Assembly: GCF_003144325.1 (NCBI RefSeq)
Contig: NZ_PENS01000001.1
Location: 186,001 to 250,000 of the forward strand
From: Proteus terrae
GTDB lineage: Bacteria > Pseudomonadota > Gammaproteobacteria > Enterobacterales > Enterobacteriaceae
Direction: 5' to 3'
DNA length: 64,000 nt
Positions 32,976 to 44,022 of the stretch are shown piece after piece. A program made the translations under genes and the position numbers. The notes beneath the pieces were generated by a model. The model made no database searches and was not told where the DNA came from. It saw nothing but the letters and a program-made list of their open reading frames with translations. Position 1 is the first letter of the stretch; every line of letters starts with the position of its first letter.

Positions 32976-33947
32976 ATGTCAGTCCCTTCAAAGGAAAATA
33001 TTAGATTAACAAAAGAAGACTTACGACAACTGCATGTTTCAACTTCGCTTTATCGTTGGTTTTTACGTTATTTTCCTGATGGAGGCACTTACAGTGCTAT
33101 TCATAGTGAGTTAATAAAACAGCGCCGTACACAGTGGATAGAAAGCTTTATTCAATATATTTATTTACGTCATTTTAGTGAAGTATCCTTTGCCAAACAG
33201 GAACAAGAAGTCATGGAAAACATCTTGTTCCTGCTCGGCAATGAACAACAACAAGGCGTGACATTACAACGTCTGCCCTATCACAACACTTTGCCAACCT
33301 CTGAAAATATTCAATTTTCTACTGAATGGCATCAATTGATCTTAAAAAGTCAGCAATTAAGCACTGACCTCGCTTTATGTGGCAGTAATAACATCGTCGC
33401 TTTTTCTGGTGATGAAAATAGCATTTCTAACACGGGTTATAGCAATCAATTAATGAATACGGGTTTCGCAGGAAAAGTGTGTAATACGGGTAATCAGTGT
33501 CGTATTGGTAGCTTAGGTGGGCGCTCTCGCATTTGTAATAGTGGCAATGATGTCAAAATTTATGCGTCAGGTAATGGTGTTCATATCGCAAACAGTGGTA
33601 TACGTAATTTCATTACCGCCTCTCAAGATCGCGCAAAAGTCACTAACACTGGTGATTTAGCGCAAATCAATGTTACTGGAAATAACTCTGTGGCAATTAA
33701 TACAGGTGATAACTGTAAAGTCACGGTATCTGGCGACGACAGTATTTGTATCTCAACAGGTGATCTCCATCAGTTTTGCTTAGGAAAAGGCGGTAGTGTC
33801 GTTATTGCTTATCATGACGGCAATCGTACCCGCTTTAAAATCTTCTATGAAGGTGAGGATGGTATCATCGCTGGAGTTCATTACTATTTAGATGAAAATC
33901 AGCATCCTGTTGCACATATAAAACAGAATTCGACTTCTGTTAATTAA
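32976..33947 (+). CDS. ydhT: YdhT family protein with nonapeptide solenoid repeats
   Basis: A 323-residue protein closing the operon. Residues 1-130 are helical. Residues 134-268 are built of about fifteen repeats of nine residues with no insertions, for example NTGYSNQLM, NTGFAGKVC, NSGNDVKIY, ASGNGVHIA, NTGDNCKVT, VSGDDSICI. The pattern is [N/A/V]-[S/T]-G at positions 1-3 and a hydrophobic residue at 7 or 8. Units starting with N and with A/V/F often alternate, suggesting an 18-residue turn of a beta-solenoid. A short C-terminal domain follows. There is no signal peptide. The role is unknown; a scaffold or docking function is inference. Confidence 0.82.
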   Translation: MSVPSKENIRLTKEDLRQLHVSTSLYRWFLRYFPDGGTYSAIHSELIKQRRTQWIESFIQYIYLRHFSEVSFAKQEQEVMENILFLLGNEQQQGVTLQRLPYHNTLPTSENIQFSTEWHQLILKSQQLSTDLALCGSNNIVAFSGDENSISNTGYSNQLMNTGFAGKVCNTGNQCRIGSLGGRSRICNSGNDVKIYASGNGVHIANSGIRNFITASQDRAKVTNTGDLAQINVTGNNSVAINTGDNCKVTVSGDDSICISTGDLHQFCLGKGGSVVIAYHDGNRTRFKIFYEGEDGIIAGVHYYLDENQHPVAHIKQNSTSVN

Positions 33948-33967
33948 TACCTCAAATATATATTATT

Positions 33968-33996
33968 AAAAAAGGGAAACTTTCGTTTCCCTTTTT
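33968..33996. terminator. Bidirectional terminator between ydhT and brnQ
   Basis: A-rich AAGGGAAAC, loop TTTC, and GTTTCCCTTTTT form a tight stem between the converging genes, with an A-tract and a T-tract on its two sides. Confidence 0.9.
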
Positions 33997-34016
33997 ACTT
34001 TTACAATCAATGTACT

Positions 34017-35360
34017 TTATTGCTTATTGATGGCTTCAGTATGGATCACTTTTTTACTCTGTAAGCCTGCGACTCTATCGTAAATACCACACACAACAAT
34101 CGCTACTAATACTGGGATCAACCACGCTAAACCTTGCTCACTTAGTGGCAGTTTTGTCGCCCATTCTGGTAATAAATGTTTCAGATAATTAGACGCTTTT
34201 ATTGCATCAAAAATACCGAAAAATAAGCTAACAGCCATTGCTGGCGCGATAATACGGCTTGGGTTATTCCACAGACGTAATGTGAAACTCATTAAAATAA
34301 TCACAATACAAGGTGGATAAATCATTATCAGTACAGGAATAGAAAACTCGATCAGTTTGCTCAATCCTAAATTTGAAACAACGGCTGAAAATATCGCTAA
34401 AATCAACACTAATACACGATAAGAGATAGGCAAATAACGGCTAAAAAACTCTGCACAAGCACAGGTTAAACCAACAGCAGTCACCATACAGGCTAAGAAA
34501 ATCAGTACGGCTAAGAAGAAGCTACCAAAATTACCAAAAGTGTACTGAACATAGGCATGTAAAATATCAGCACCATCTTGAGCACCCGGAATGATACTGC
34601 CACTGCTAGAGCCTAATTTAAATAAACTCAAATAAATCGCAGTTAATAATACACCCGCAATAATTCCTGCCCACATGGTATAACGTGTTAACAATGATGA
34701 ATTATCAATCCCTCGAGAGCGTGCTGCATTAACAATAACAATACCAAAAACCATAGCACCCAATGTATCCATGGTGAGGTAACCGTTAATAAATCCCTGA
34801 GTCAACGCCATATCACGATAAGCTTCAGTCGCAGGAATAGCGCCACCAGCAGGCCAAAATACCGCAGCCATACCTAATATCGCTAATGCCAGAATTTTAA
34901 TCGGTGCAAGAATATGACCAACACTGTCTAGTAATTTCCCCGGATAAAGCGAAATACCAATAACAATTAAGAAATAGACAATGCTATAAATCAGCAATGA
35001 GATTTCTGTATCACCCACTAAAGGAGCAATACCCACTTTAAAAGAAACTGTTGCAGTACGAGGGGTTGCAAAAAGTGGTCCAACAGCAAGATAAGCAACA
35101 ATGGCTAATAGCAATCCCATTGATTTACCAATAGGTGTACTTAATGCCTCAATACCACCACCGACCTTTGCCAGTGCAACAACCGTTAAAACAGGTAAAC
35201 CCACACCAGTGATCAAAAAGCCAATCGCAGCAGTCCAAACAAATTCGCCTGATTGTAACCCCACCATTGGAGGAAAAATAATGTTGCCAGCGCCAACAAA
35301 TAGGGCGAATGTCATAAACCCTAATGCCAGAACATCTCTGGAAGTTAATCTATGTGCCAT
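34017..35360 (-). CDS. brnQ: Branched-chain amino acid:sodium symporter BrnQ
   Basis: A 447-residue inner-membrane carrier with about twelve hydrophobic segments that imports leucine, isoleucine and valine. The family start [19 protein letters not shown] and [12 protein letters not shown] are clear. The order phoB-phoR-brnQ on one strand is standard in enterobacteria. Here a 479-bp gap and a terminator separate it from phoR, so it should have its own promoter. Confidence 0.95.
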   Translation of the reverse strand: MAHRLTSRDVLALGFMTFALFVGAGNIIFPPMVGLQSGEFVWTAAIGFLITGVGLPVLTVVALAKVGGGIEALSTPIGKSMGLLLAIVAYLAVGPLFATPRTATVSFKVGIAPLVGDTEISLLIYSIVYFLIVIGISLYPGKLLDSVGHILAPIKILALAILGMAAVFWPAGGAIPATEAYRDMALTQGFINGYLTMDTLGAMVFGIVIVNAARSRGIDNSSLLTRYTMWAGIIAGVLLTAIYLSLFKLGSSSGSIIPGAQDGADILHAYVQYTFGNFGSFFLAVLIFLACMVTAVGLTCACAEFFSRYLPISYRVLVLILAIFSAVVSNLGLSKLIEFSIPVLIMIYPPCIVIILMSFTLRLWNNPSRIIAPAMAVSLFFGIFDAIKASNYLKHLLPEWATKLPLSEQGLAWLIPVLVAIVVCGIYDRVAGLQSKKVIHTEAINKQ

Positions 35361-35783
35361 AAGTTTTGTTAATATGTAGTTACAATAATGGTTAAATTAC
35401 GCCAAGGTAGCGCAACATAAAATCAACAACATCTATTTAAGCTCAGACCGTCATTATTCAGGATAATATTTAAATATAATCATTTCATGCAGAGCAATTA
35501 AGTACTAAATAGAAAAATTTGCCGATAACTGCTCACAAGTAAAACTTTTATAATGAAAAAAGGCAATAGCCAATCCTAAAACCAGAATAATCATCTAAAC
35601 TATTTTTCAGCACTAGTTATAACTTTCATATATCATAGAATATACATGATATGATTTGTGCACTTTATCACCAATAATATTGAGTATTGGCATCATTTAA
35701 AGTTACCATTAATTAATAATATTAAAATTTAACGCTACGATATTAGTTTTTATTGATATTAAAAAGATCAAGAAAGGGGCAAA
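35361..35783 (-). other. Gene-free region upstream of brnQ
   Basis: About 420 AT-rich bases with no credible reading frame on either strand. It must hold the brnQ promoter on the minus strand. I see no operator I can name. Confidence 0.4.
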
Positions 35784-35824
35784 AAAGCCTTTATCACAGA
35801 TTAAAGACAAGTGATAAAGGCTTT
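35784..35824 (-). terminator. phoBR terminator
   Basis: AAAGCCTTTATCAC and GTGATAAAGGCTTT make a perfect 14-bp stem with a 13-base loop, followed by T residues on the minus strand. It lies 16 bases past the phoR stop. Confidence 0.9.
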
Positions 35825-35839
35825 AAAAAAGACATACTA

Positions 35840-37138
35840 CTAGTGTGTTTTTTTAGCAGTAAGCAATGTTTGAGGAAGGATAAAAGAGAATGTACTCCCA
35901 ACACCTACTTTACTTTCAATATTTAATTGAGAGTGATGATGAAGTAGTGATTTTTTCACAATAGCCAAACCTAACCCTGTACCGCCAGAATGACGAGAAC
36001 GAGCTTTATCAACACGATAAAAGCGCTCTGTTAAACGAGTTAAGTGTTCTGCGCTAATCCCCGAACCATTATCTGAGACACTAAATAACATACCTTGGGG
36101 AACTTTCTTCCAACTGACTTTGATTGTTGTACCTTCTTCAGTGTGATTAATAGCGTTATACACTAAGTTAGAAACCGCACTACGTAATTGCTCTTCATTA
36201 CCTCGAACAGCCCAATGCTCATCAACATCAAAAATAATATGGTGTTGACTTTGACTCAATGAGTCCGCTTCTTGTTGTAATAAAGCCAAAATAGCAGGAA
36301 TATCAACAATTTTGTTTAAATCGATATGAGGAGCAGATTCGATACGAGAAAGTTGTAAGAGTTGTTGAACAAGCGTATCCATGCGCTTAGCTTGCTCTTG
36401 CATCGTCACTATAGCCTTATGCTCTGCTGGTTTAGCGACACTATTTTCTTCCATCATTTCAAGATAGCCTTGAATAACGGTTAAAGGCGTTCTTAATTCG
36501 TGACTCACGTTGGCAAAAAAATCACGTCGTGCATTTTCTAGTTTATTTTTTTCTGTCACATCTCGCGCCACCATTAGGCGCTGATCTTCGCTATATGGCA
36601 TCACACGAAATTCCACAATAGATCCATTATTAAGAGAAATCGTTAAAGGGTGACTAAAATCGCCTGCGGTAAAATAGTGCAAAAAATCTGGATAACGTAA
36701 TAAATTAAAAATATTTTGCCCGTTATCTTCTGGCCAGCGAAAACCTAATAGATGTTGAGCTAAGCTGTTACACCAAAAAATATTACCTTCATTGGTCATC
36801 ATTACAACCGCATCAGGTAAGCTTTCAGCCCCGCTTCTAAAACGCTTAATTAAGTCGCCTAATTCTCGACGTCGTTTTCGATTACGTTGCTGTGTTTGTC
36901 GAATACCATAAAAAATAGGCTCCCATCCTCCTCTTCCTTCCGGAGGCAGTACTGAGCGATCTAGCCATAACCATTTAGATAATTTCAGCAAGTTATAGGC
37001 ATGCCACACAAGTGCACTAAGTAGCGATGCCACCAGCAACCAAGAAAGATGCCCGATAAAAAGCGATAATATAAAAGCAGGTAAGCAAAATAGACATAGC
37101 CCCCAAACGAGGGCTTTCCACGATAGTCGTTCTAACAC
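35840..37138 (-). CDS. phoR: Phosphate regulon sensor histidine kinase PhoR
   Basis: A 432-residue inner-membrane kinase that phosphorylates PhoB when phosphate is scarce. Two membrane segments near the N-terminus are followed by a PAS domain ([19 protein letters not shown]). The H-box [19 protein letters not shown] is at about residue 213, then the N-box (LVYNAINHT) and ATP-lid motifs SDNGSGIS and [11 protein letters not shown]. It follows phoB by 23 bases. Confidence 0.96.
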   Translation of the reverse strand: MLERLSWKALVWGLCLFCLPAFILSLFIGHLSWLLVASLLSALVWHAYNLLKLSKWLWLDRSVLPPEGRGGWEPIFYGIRQTQQRNRKRRRELGDLIKRFRSGAESLPDAVVMMTNEGNIFWCNSLAQHLLGFRWPEDNGQNIFNLLRYPDFLHYFTAGDFSHPLTISLNNGSIVEFRVMPYSEDQRLMVARDVTEKNKLENARRDFFANVSHELRTPLTVIQGYLEMMEENSVAKPAEHKAIVTMQEQAKRMDTLVQQLLQLSRIESAPHIDLNKIVDIPAILALLQQEADSLSQSQHHIIFDVDEHWAVRGNEEQLRSAVSNLVYNAINHTEEGTTIKVSWKKVPQGMLFSVSDNGSGISAEHLTRLTERFYRVDKARSRHSGGTGLGLAIVKKSLLHHHSQLNIESKVGVGSTFSFILPQTLLTAKKTH

Positions 37139-37161
37139 CTGACGATTACTCCCATATTGAC

Positions 37162-37851
37162 TTAGAAACGGGCAGAGAAACGATATCCCGTTCCACGTAC
37201 TGTCTGTATCATTCTGTCATGACCATCTTCTTCGATGGCTTTACGTAAACGACGAATATGCACATCAACAGTACGGTCTTCGACATAAACATTCGTTCCC
37301 CAAACATAGTTTAGCAGTTGTTCTCTGCTATACACGCGTTCAGGATGTGTCATAAAAAAGTGCAGGAGTTTAAATTCGGTAGGTCCCATATCAATCGGTT
37401 TATCTTGACTCGTTACTCGATGAGAAACAGGATCAAGTCCTAATCCATTGAATTCAATAATATCTTCCGAAGACATTGGTGATAATCGTCGTAAAATTGC
37501 TTTCACGCGAGCCACAAGCTCTTTAGGTGAGAAAGGCTTAATGACGTAATCATCAGCACCCGTTTCTAACCCTTGAACTTTATCTTCTTCTTCCCCTTTT
37601 GCTGTTAGCATAATAATTGGAATATCACGGGTGTTACTTTCCCGCTTCATCTGTTTTATTATCTGCAAGCCTGATCCACCAGGGATCATCCAATCTAATA
37701 AAACCAGATCAGGGTAAGGATCAATAAGAAAGCTCAATGCAGAATCATAGTCTTCTGCTTCAATAGGCTGAAAACCATTTTGTTCCAAAACAAAACAGAT
37801 CATCTCTCGAATTGCGGTTTCATCTTCAACAACAAGAATACGCCTTGCCAT
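37162..37851 (-). CDS. phoB: Phosphate regulon response regulator PhoB
   Basis: A 229-residue OmpR/PhoB regulator. The receiver has the acidic pocket (VVEDE), the phosphoacceptor Asp in [10 protein letters not shown] and the lysine in [16 protein letters not shown]. The winged-helix DNA-binding domain ends with [16 protein letters not shown] and [10 protein letters not shown] Pho box precedes the gene, so it is autoregulated. Confidence 0.97.
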   Translation of the reverse strand: MARRILVVEDETAIREMICFVLEQNGFQPIEAEDYDSALSFLIDPYPDLVLLDWMIPGGSGLQIIKQMKRESNTRDIPIIMLTAKGEEEDKVQGLETGADDYVIKPFSPKELVARVKAILRRLSPMSSEDIIEFNGLGLDPVSHRVTSQDKPIDMGPTEFKLLHFFMTHPERVYSREQLLNYVWGTNVYVEDRTVDVHIRRLRKAIEEDGHDRMIQTVRGTGYRFSARF

Positions 37852-37888
37852 ACTCTATCCTGTGTAATGTATATAGAGGGTCAAAATG

Positions 37889-37921
37889 ATTATGATGCAG
37901 TTTTATGACAGATTTATGACT
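37889..37921 (-). promoter_or_regulatory. Pho box of phoBR
   Basis: On the minus strand three 11-base units stand in a row: TTAGTCATAAA, TCTGTCATAAA and ACTGCATCATA. These match the PhoB direct-repeat consensus CTGTCATAAA. A -10 candidate (TATACA) lies about 15-20 bp further towards phoB, so PhoB would replace the -35 element. Confidence 0.85.
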
Positions 37922-38072
37922 AACCTTAACATTACTGAAATAGATCCCAGTTGTTAAGGTAAATAAATCATTTTTCGGTGAAATATCACTCAAAAAGAAG
38001 GCTTATTGTTGGATTTTCACTAAAAAAGTAAGGTGCGCTATACTCTTCATCAGATAAAAAAGAGGAATAGCA

Positions 38073-39302
38073 ATGCGGATTATTCACACATCAGACTGGC
38101 ATTTAGGGCAATATTTTTTTACTAAAACTCGAGCTCAAGAACATCAACAGTTTCTTGATTGGTTGTTAGCACAAATTAAACATTATCAAGTTGATGCATT
38201 GATTGTTGCAGGAGATATTTTTGATACAGGCTCCCCACCAAGTTATGCCCGAGAGCTTTATAACCGCTTTGTTGTTGCTATCCGAGATACACAATGCCAG
38301 CTCGTCATTCTGGGTGGTAATCACGATTCAGTCGCAACACTAAATGAATCTAAATCATTATTAGCATGTTTAAATACAACGGTTATTGCCAATGTTCATG
38401 CTGAAACCCCACAAGCTCCGCTTATTCTTCCTCAAAAAGATAATACTCCGGGAGCATTACTTTGTGCGATCCCTTATCTACGCCCTAGAGATATGATAAG
38501 TAGTAAAAGTGGGCAATCAGGTGCTGAAAAACAAGATATCCTAAAAGAAGCGATTGCTGATTATTATCAAGCTCAATATCAAGAGGCTCTCGATTTACGT
38601 AAGCAACTAAACGTCAATATTCCTATTATTGCAACAGGTCACCTTACAACCATTGGTGCAAGTGTAACGGACTCTGTACGTGAAATTTATATCGGTACTT
38701 TAGAGGCTTTCTCTGCAACACTATTTCCTGAATTTGACTATATTGCTCTTGGTCATATTCATCGCCCTCAAGTGGTAAATAAATCAGGTCATATTCGTTA
38801 TAGTGGCTCTCCTATTCCTTTAAGTTTTGATGAAAGCGGACAACAAAAAAGCGTCTGCCTTATCGATTTCGAACAAGACAAATTAACTAATCTCACACTA
38901 TTACCTATTCCTGAATTTCAGTTGCTACGCACTATCAGTGGCTCATTAAAAGAGATAGCCATACAACTTGATGATTTAAAAAAACAATACGATGAAACAG
39001 ATACCACTATTTGGTTGGATATCGAAGTTTCAACACAAGATTATCTCAGTGATATACAAACCCGAGTTCAAGAGCTAACTAACGATCCCCTTTTTGATGT
39101 GATCTTATTAAGAAGAGCCAGAAAACAGCGCCAAGCATTCACACAAAATGAGAACGAAACACTGACCGAATTAACGGTTTATGATGTTTTTGAAAGACGC
39201 TTAGAACAGCATGAATTTGATTCAGAAGAAACGAAAACACGGTTAACAACATTGTTTAAACAAGCTGTTGAAATGGCAGAACAAGAGGATAACGAAGCAT
39301 AA
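38073..39302 (+). CDS. sbcD: Nuclease SbcCD subunit D
   Basis: A 409-residue Mre11-type manganese phosphodiesterase. With SbcC it cuts DNA hairpins and processes blocked DNA ends. Metal-binding motifs in order are [31 protein letters not shown] and ALGHIHRPQ. It is divergent from phoB, and its stop codon shares one base with the sbcC start. Confidence 0.97.
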   Translation: MRIIHTSDWHLGQYFFTKTRAQEHQQFLDWLLAQIKHYQVDALIVAGDIFDTGSPPSYARELYNRFVVAIRDTQCQLVILGGNHDSVATLNESKSLLACLNTTVIANVHAETPQAPLILPQKDNTPGALLCAIPYLRPRDMISSKSGQSGAEKQDILKEAIADYYQAQYQEALDLRKQLNVNIPIIATGHLTTIGASVTDSVREIYIGTLEAFSATLFPEFDYIALGHIHRPQVVNKSGHIRYSGSPIPLSFDESGQQKSVCLIDFEQDKLTNLTLLPIPEFQLLRTISGSLKEIAIQLDDLKKQYDETDTTIWLDIEVSTQDYLSDIQTRVQELTNDPLFDVILLRRARKQRQAFTQNENETLTELTVYDVFERRLEQHEFDSEETKTRLTTLFKQAVEMAEQEDNEA

Positions 39303-42300
39303 TGAAAATCTTAAGTCTGCGATTTAAAAATATTAACTCTTTAAAAGGTGAGTGGAAAATCAACTTTGACCAAGAGCCTTTTGTTAGCAACGGATTATTT
39401 GCTATTACAGGCCCTACCGGGGCAGGAAAAACCACACTATTAGATGCGATTAGTTTGGCGCTTTACCACTGTACTCCTAGACTAGGCCGAATAACTAAAA
39501 CTCAAAATGAATTAATGACACGCCACACGGCAGAGTGTTTAGCTGAAGTTGAATTTGAAGTTAAGGGTGTGGCGTATCGAGCATTTTGGGAACAAAAGCG
39601 CGCTAAAGGTAAACCAGATGGTAATCTTCAAGAACCTAAAGTTGAATTAGCTAAAATTAATATACTGAGTGGCAACGATAAAATATTAACGAATAAAATT
39701 AGCCAAGTAAAAGAAGAAATTATTAATATTACAGGGCTCGATTTTGATCGTTTTACTAAGTCAATGTTGTTATCTCAAGGACAATTTGCGGCCTTTTTAA
39801 ATGCAGATGATAAATCTCGCGCTGAATTACTCGAAGAACTGACTGGCACAGATATTTATCGCCATATTTCCCAATCGATCTTTAAGCATTGGCGTGAAGA
39901 AGAACAAGCCTTAAAAACACTAAAGCAACAAGCCGAAATGATGGCGTTATTAGATGAAAATGCTCGCCAAGCTTTATTAACTGAGCAAACTGAACTTTTT
40001 GCCAAAGAGAGACTATTACAAAAAGAACAACAGGAATATCAAGCAGCAAAGCAGTGGAAAGAAAAAGACATTGAAATCAAGAAAAACAAGCTATTAGCAC
40101 AAAACGGAGTTAACTTAGCGCAAGAAGCATTAGTTGCTGCCAAGCCCGATATTCAACGTCTTGAAAATAGCGAACCCGCTGAAAAGATCCGCCCGATTTA
40201 TGATGAAAAAAATCGTCTATTAAAAGAACAAACCTATATTGAGTCACAACTCTCAACCTTGAAAGCAGAAAAACGGCTTATTGAACAACAAAGCCAACCT
40301 ATTAGCCAGCGATTAGTGGAGGCTCGTGACACATTTAAACAACACGATGATAAAAAACAGCAAATATTACAACTTATTCGTGAAGAAGTGACGCCATTAG
40401 ATAACCAGTTAGTCTTGCTACAACAAGATATTTCAGCAAAAACACAGCAAAAAAACACACTGGAAAAAACACAGTCAGAATATCTGGAAAAAATACAATT
40501 AACAGAAATCCAATTAGCTGGATCACAAAAACAATTCAATGAATTAAGTGAATATTTAAATCAGCATACAGCTTATGCTCAACTTGCTGAGAATTTACCT
40601 TTGTGGCAACGCTATTTTGAACAATATGATGAAATTGCAGAGAAATATCTAATTAGTCAGAAAAGTGAAAAAGCAGAACAAGAAAAAGAGCAGTTACTTA
40701 AACTTGCTCTCGAAAAAACAACACGCACACTAGAAACACAACAACACGCTCTTAATTTACAACAACAACAATTAAGTGAATTACAAACGCAACTTGAGCA
40801 ACAAAATAAAGCAGATACAATTGCAGATATTCCTCATCGCTTGCAACAAATTTCTCAGCAAAGAAATGCGCTCGCAAAAATAATGGGATTACAGGTTCAA
40901 TTACAGCGTGCTCTAAAAACTGAACGTCTGTACCAAAAAAGTCATTCGGAAAACCAGCAAAAAATAGCTGTACTGACTGAAAATATCAGCAAAAATGGCA
41001 TCGTTTTAAGAGAGAAAGAGCAACACCTTAAAGATTTAAATGACAATTATCTTTTAATTCGGAAATTAGCTGAATACGAAGAAGAGAGACAACGTTTAGT
41101 TAAAGACAATCCATGCCCTGTTTGCGGTTCAACTGAACATCCTTATGTTGAAAAATATAAAGAAATAAAACCAGATGAAACAAAAACACGATTAGATATT
41201 TTAACGCAACAAGTTCATGCATTAACTATAGAGTTAGTAGAACAAAAAACACAATGTGCTAACTATCAAGCTCAAAATGAAAAATTAAGTAGCGACCTTG
41301 AGCAACTAACACAAGATATTGCGTCATTAAAACAGCAATGGCGAGTCTTAGCTCAAACTCACGCATTACCGGATGTTGATTGCGAAGAAACTGTTTTAAC
41401 TCAATTAGATGCAGCACTTGAAAAAGAAGATAATTTACTGACGCAAAAACGAGTAAATTACCAAGCATTAGAAGCCAAAATTCAACAAGAATACAAGCTG
41501 TTATCTGATAATAAAGAACAATTTTATCAACAACAGCAAGCTATTCTTCATCAACAAAATCAATTAGCTCAGCAACAAAAAGAAGCTTCTAATAAACGAC
41601 AACAAACAGCGCAATATCTTCAACAACACACCCAATTAGCGCAAGATATTCAATCCCTTGTCAAACAACAAGGTTATGAGTTACAGGTATCTGAAGATAA
41701 AATTCAATGGCTTATTGCGCGTAAAGAAGAAAGCCAACAATATCAATCAACATTAAAAACACATCACGAATTACAACAAACAATCCGCGAATTGTTATTA
41801 ACGCAAAAAGAGAGAAAACGCTATTTAGCTGAAGTTCAAAAAGAACTTGATGCTGTTTTAGTTCATTTACAACAATTACATCAACAACAAAAACAACTAA
41901 AAACCCAACGCCAAGCTTTATTCGGCACACAAACTACCGAAGATGCTCGCAATGAGTTGGATAAACAAAGTCAGTTGTTACAAAAACAAATTGAGCAATA
42001 TAGCGAAGAAAAAAACCGACTCGAAATCCGTTTAAATCAGCTTATTGGCCAATATCAGGAAAACGAAAAATCACTACAACGGCTTCATGTTCACTCACAA
42101 GCCACCCTTGAACAATACCAAAACAGATTAAAAAACAGTCCATTTGATGATGAGAACGCATTTTTAGCCTCATTACTATCGGTTGAAGAGAGAAATCATT
42201 TACAAGAGCAGCAAAAACAAAGACTTGATAAGCTTCTGCAAGAAAAAACGCGTTTGGATACACAAGAAAACGTATATCAACAGCACTTATCACAGCAGCC

Positions 42301-43030
42301 AATATTGGCAACACAACAGGATCTCGAGCAAATTACCGCTCAGTTATTGATGTTAGAAACACAGTTTACTCAATTACAAGAAACGAAATTTCGTATTCAA
42401 GAACAACTGCGTACTGACGAGGAAAAGCGTAAAGAGCAACAGGATCTACTAACTCATATTGCCAAACAGCAATCTCAGTTTGATGATTGGAGTTATTTAA
42501 ATGAATTAGTGGGATCTGCATCAGGAGATAAGTTCAGCCGTTTCGCCCAAGGATTAACGCTTGATCATCTGATTTATTTAGCTAACCGTCGTTTAGAAAA
42601 GCTTCATGGGCGTTATTTCTTACAGCGTAAAACACCAGCAAGCCTTGAATTACAGATTGCAGATACATGGCAAGCGGATGCACTGCGGGATACTCGCACG
42701 CTTTCTGGTGGCGAAAGTTTCTTAGTCAGTTTATCACTCGCTTTAGCGCTTTCAGATTTGGTCAGTAACAAGACTCAAATTGAATCACTATTTTTAGATG
42801 AAGGCTTTGGCACATTAGATCCTGATACCTTAGATATTGCATTAGATGCACTCGACAGCCTTAATGCATCCGGCAAAATTATTGGCGTAATTAGTCACGT
42901 AGAAGCCATGAAAGAACGTATTCCTGTCCAAATTAAAGTAAAAAAAGCGGGAGGTTTAGGTATTAGCCAACTTGCTCCTGAGTTTAGATTTTCAGATAAA
43001 CAGAATGAAAATCAAAAAGTTAAAAACTAG
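39302..43030 (+). CDS. sbcC: Nuclease SbcCD subunit C
   Basis: A Rad50-like SMC ATPase, 1242 residues, nearly 200 longer than the E. coli protein (about 1048). Walker A is [14 protein letters not shown] near residue 40. The zinc hook CPVC (with GSTEHPYVE) is at about residue 605, in the middle of two very glutamine-rich coiled coils. The C-terminal ATPase lobe holds the signature [20 protein letters not shown] and Walker [16 protein letters not shown]. The extra length lies in the coiled-coil arms. It forms an operon with sbcD. Confidence 0.95.
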   Translation: MKILSLRFKNINSLKGEWKINFDQEPFVSNGLFAITGPTGAGKTTLLDAISLALYHCTPRLGRITKTQNELMTRHTAECLAEVEFEVKGVAYRAFWEQKRAKGKPDGNLQEPKVELAKINILSGNDKILTNKISQVKEEIINITGLDFDRFTKSMLLSQGQFAAFLNADDKSRAELLEELTGTDIYRHISQSIFKHWREEEQALKTLKQQAEMMALLDENARQALLTEQTELFAKERLLQKEQQEYQAAKQWKEKDIEIKKNKLLAQNGVNLAQEALVAAKPDIQRLENSEPAEKIRPIYDEKNRLLKEQTYIESQLSTLKAEKRLIEQQSQPISQRLVEARDTFKQHDDKKQQILQLIREEVTPLDNQLVLLQQDISAKTQQKNTLEKTQSEYLEKIQLTEIQLAGSQKQFNELSEYLNQHTAYAQLAENLPLWQRYFEQYDEIAEKYLISQKSEKAEQEKEQLLKLALEKTTRTLETQQHALNLQQQQLSELQTQLEQQNKADTIADIPHRLQQISQQRNALAKIMGLQVQLQRALKTERLYQKSHSENQQKIAVLTENISKNGIVLREKEQHLKDLNDNYLLIRKLAEYEEERQRLVKDNPCPVCGSTEHPYVEKYKEIKPDETKTRLDILTQQVHALTIELVEQKTQCANYQAQNEKLSSDLEQLTQDIASLKQQWRVLAQTHALPDVDCEETVLTQLDAALEKEDNLLTQKRVNYQALEAKIQQEYKLLSDNKEQFYQQQQAILHQQNQLAQQQKEASNKRQQTAQYLQQHTQLAQDIQSLVKQQGYELQVSEDKIQWLIARKEESQQYQSTLKTHHELQQTIRELLLTQKERKRYLAEVQKELDAVLVHLQQLHQQQKQLKTQRQALFGTQTTEDARNELDKQSQLLQKQIEQYSEEKNRLEIRLNQLIGQYQENEKSLQRLHVHSQATLEQYQNRLKNSPFDDENAFLASLLSVEERNHLQEQQKQRLDKLLQEKTRLDTQENVYQQHLSQQPILATQQDLEQITAQLLMLETQFTQLQETKFRIQEQLRTDEEKRKEQQDLLTHIAKQQSQFDDWSYLNELVGSASGDKFSRFAQGLTLDHLIYLANRRLEKLHGRYFLQRKTPASLELQIADTWQADALRDTRTLSGGESFLVSLSLALALSDLVSNKTQIESLFLDEGFGTLDPDTLDIALDALDSLNASGKIIGVISHVEAMKERIPVQIKVKKAGGLGISQLAPEFRFSDKQNENQKVKN

Positions 43031-43040
43031 GTCGAATATT

Positions 43041-43069
43041 TTGACGTAACTGATTAAATTTTTTATATA
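43041..43069 (+). promoter_or_regulatory. Strong sigma-70-like promoter for the nitroreductase gene
   Basis: TTGACG (43041-43046) and TATATA (43064-43069) are separated by 17 bases. The start site would be near 43076, leaving an 85-nt leader before the ATG at 43161, which has GAGGAG upstream. Confidence 0.6.
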
Positions 43070-43160
43070 TCAATAAATCACTGCTAAGCCCTATAGTATG
43101 TCCATAGATTAGCCCAAGCTAAGACACGCTTTAAGCGCTTAAATTTATCGAGGAGACATC

Positions 43161-43760
43161 ATGTCTAACGCATTTACTGATTTAATGAAAAAACGTAGAA
43201 CAATTTATCATTTAGGTAATCAACTTCCAATTAGCGAAGACAGAGTCACGGCAATTATCAAAGAAGCGGTTAAAGAAAGCCCAACTGCATTTAACTCACA
43301 AACATCTCGTGTAGTTGTTCTGTTTGGTGAACAACATCAAAAACTGTGGGATATCGTTAAAAATACCCTGAAAAAATTAGTACCCGCAGAAGCATTTAGT
43401 GCAACTGAAGCAAAAATTAATAGCTTTGCAGCTGGTGCTGGTTCAATTCTGTATTTTGAAGACACCGATATTGTAAAAGGTCTTCAAGAGCAATTCCCAC
43501 TGTATGCGGATAACTTCCCTGTATGGTCAGAACAAGCAAGTGGTATGGCGCAACTTTCTGTTTGGACTGCATTAGCAGCAGAGAACGTAGGTGCTTCATT
43601 ACAACACTACAACCCAATTATTGATGATGAAGTTCATGCAACTTGGGATCTGCCAAAAACATGGAAATTAAGAGCTCAAATGGTCTTTGGTTCTATCGAA
43701 CAAGAGGCTGGCGAGAAGAGTTATATGGAAGATGATTCACGCTTTAAAATCTTCAAATAA
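43161..43760 (+). CDS. Nitroreductase family protein (Frm2/Hbn1-like)
   Basis: A 199-residue FMN-dependent oxidoreductase of the nitroreductase superfamily. The N-terminal FMN motif is MKKRRTIYHLG, with SPTAFNSQTSRVVVLFGEQH following and AENVGASLQHYNP further on. This pattern belongs to the small Frm2/Hbn1-type branch rather than NfsA or NfsB. The physiological substrate is unknown. It has its own promoter and terminator. The high A-rich codon use and GAGGAG ribosome site suggest good expression. Confidence 0.88.
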   Translation: MSNAFTDLMKKRRTIYHLGNQLPISEDRVTAIIKEAVKESPTAFNSQTSRVVVLFGEQHQKLWDIVKNTLKKLVPAEAFSATEAKINSFAAGAGSILYFEDTDIVKGLQEQFPLYADNFPVWSEQASGMAQLSVWTALAAENVGASLQHYNPIIDDEVHATWDLPKTWKLRAQMVFGSIEQEAGEKSYMEDDSRFKIFK

Positions 43761-43823
43761 GTGTTAGAAGAGACATCTGACAAAAGACCCTAAATAATAC
43801 CCTCTTTTTTACTTTCATTCCTT

Positions 43824-43850
43824 GCCCACAGCCATTGTGGGCTTTTTTTT
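43824..43850 (+). terminator. Terminator of the nitroreductase gene
   Basis: GCCCACA, loop GCCAT, TGTGGGC and then eight T residues. Confidence 0.92.
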
Positions 43851-43885
43851 ATCTCTCATTTAAGTCATTCACAGTTATTTTTAAT

Positions 43886-43960
43886 AAAAAAAAGAGCAAA
43901 GTGCGCAATGAATACAAAGGTAGGGATGGACCCTTTGTGTTCAACACTTTGCTCTCTTTA
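43886..43960 (-). terminator. Branched terminator after the nucleotidase gene
   Basis: AGAGCAAAGTG (from 43893) pairs with CACTTTGCTCT (to about 43955). Inside it ACAAAGG pairs with CCTTTGT, so the fold is a long stem with an internal arm. On the minus strand it is followed by a run of T residues. A second stem (GCACCTT with AAGGTGC, 43970-43995) lies between it and the gene end. Confidence 0.75.
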
Positions 43961-44022
43961 TTTATTTACGCACCTTCTACTAAAGTAAAAGGTGCGATTT
44001 TCACAAGGCGTATGAAAATACG

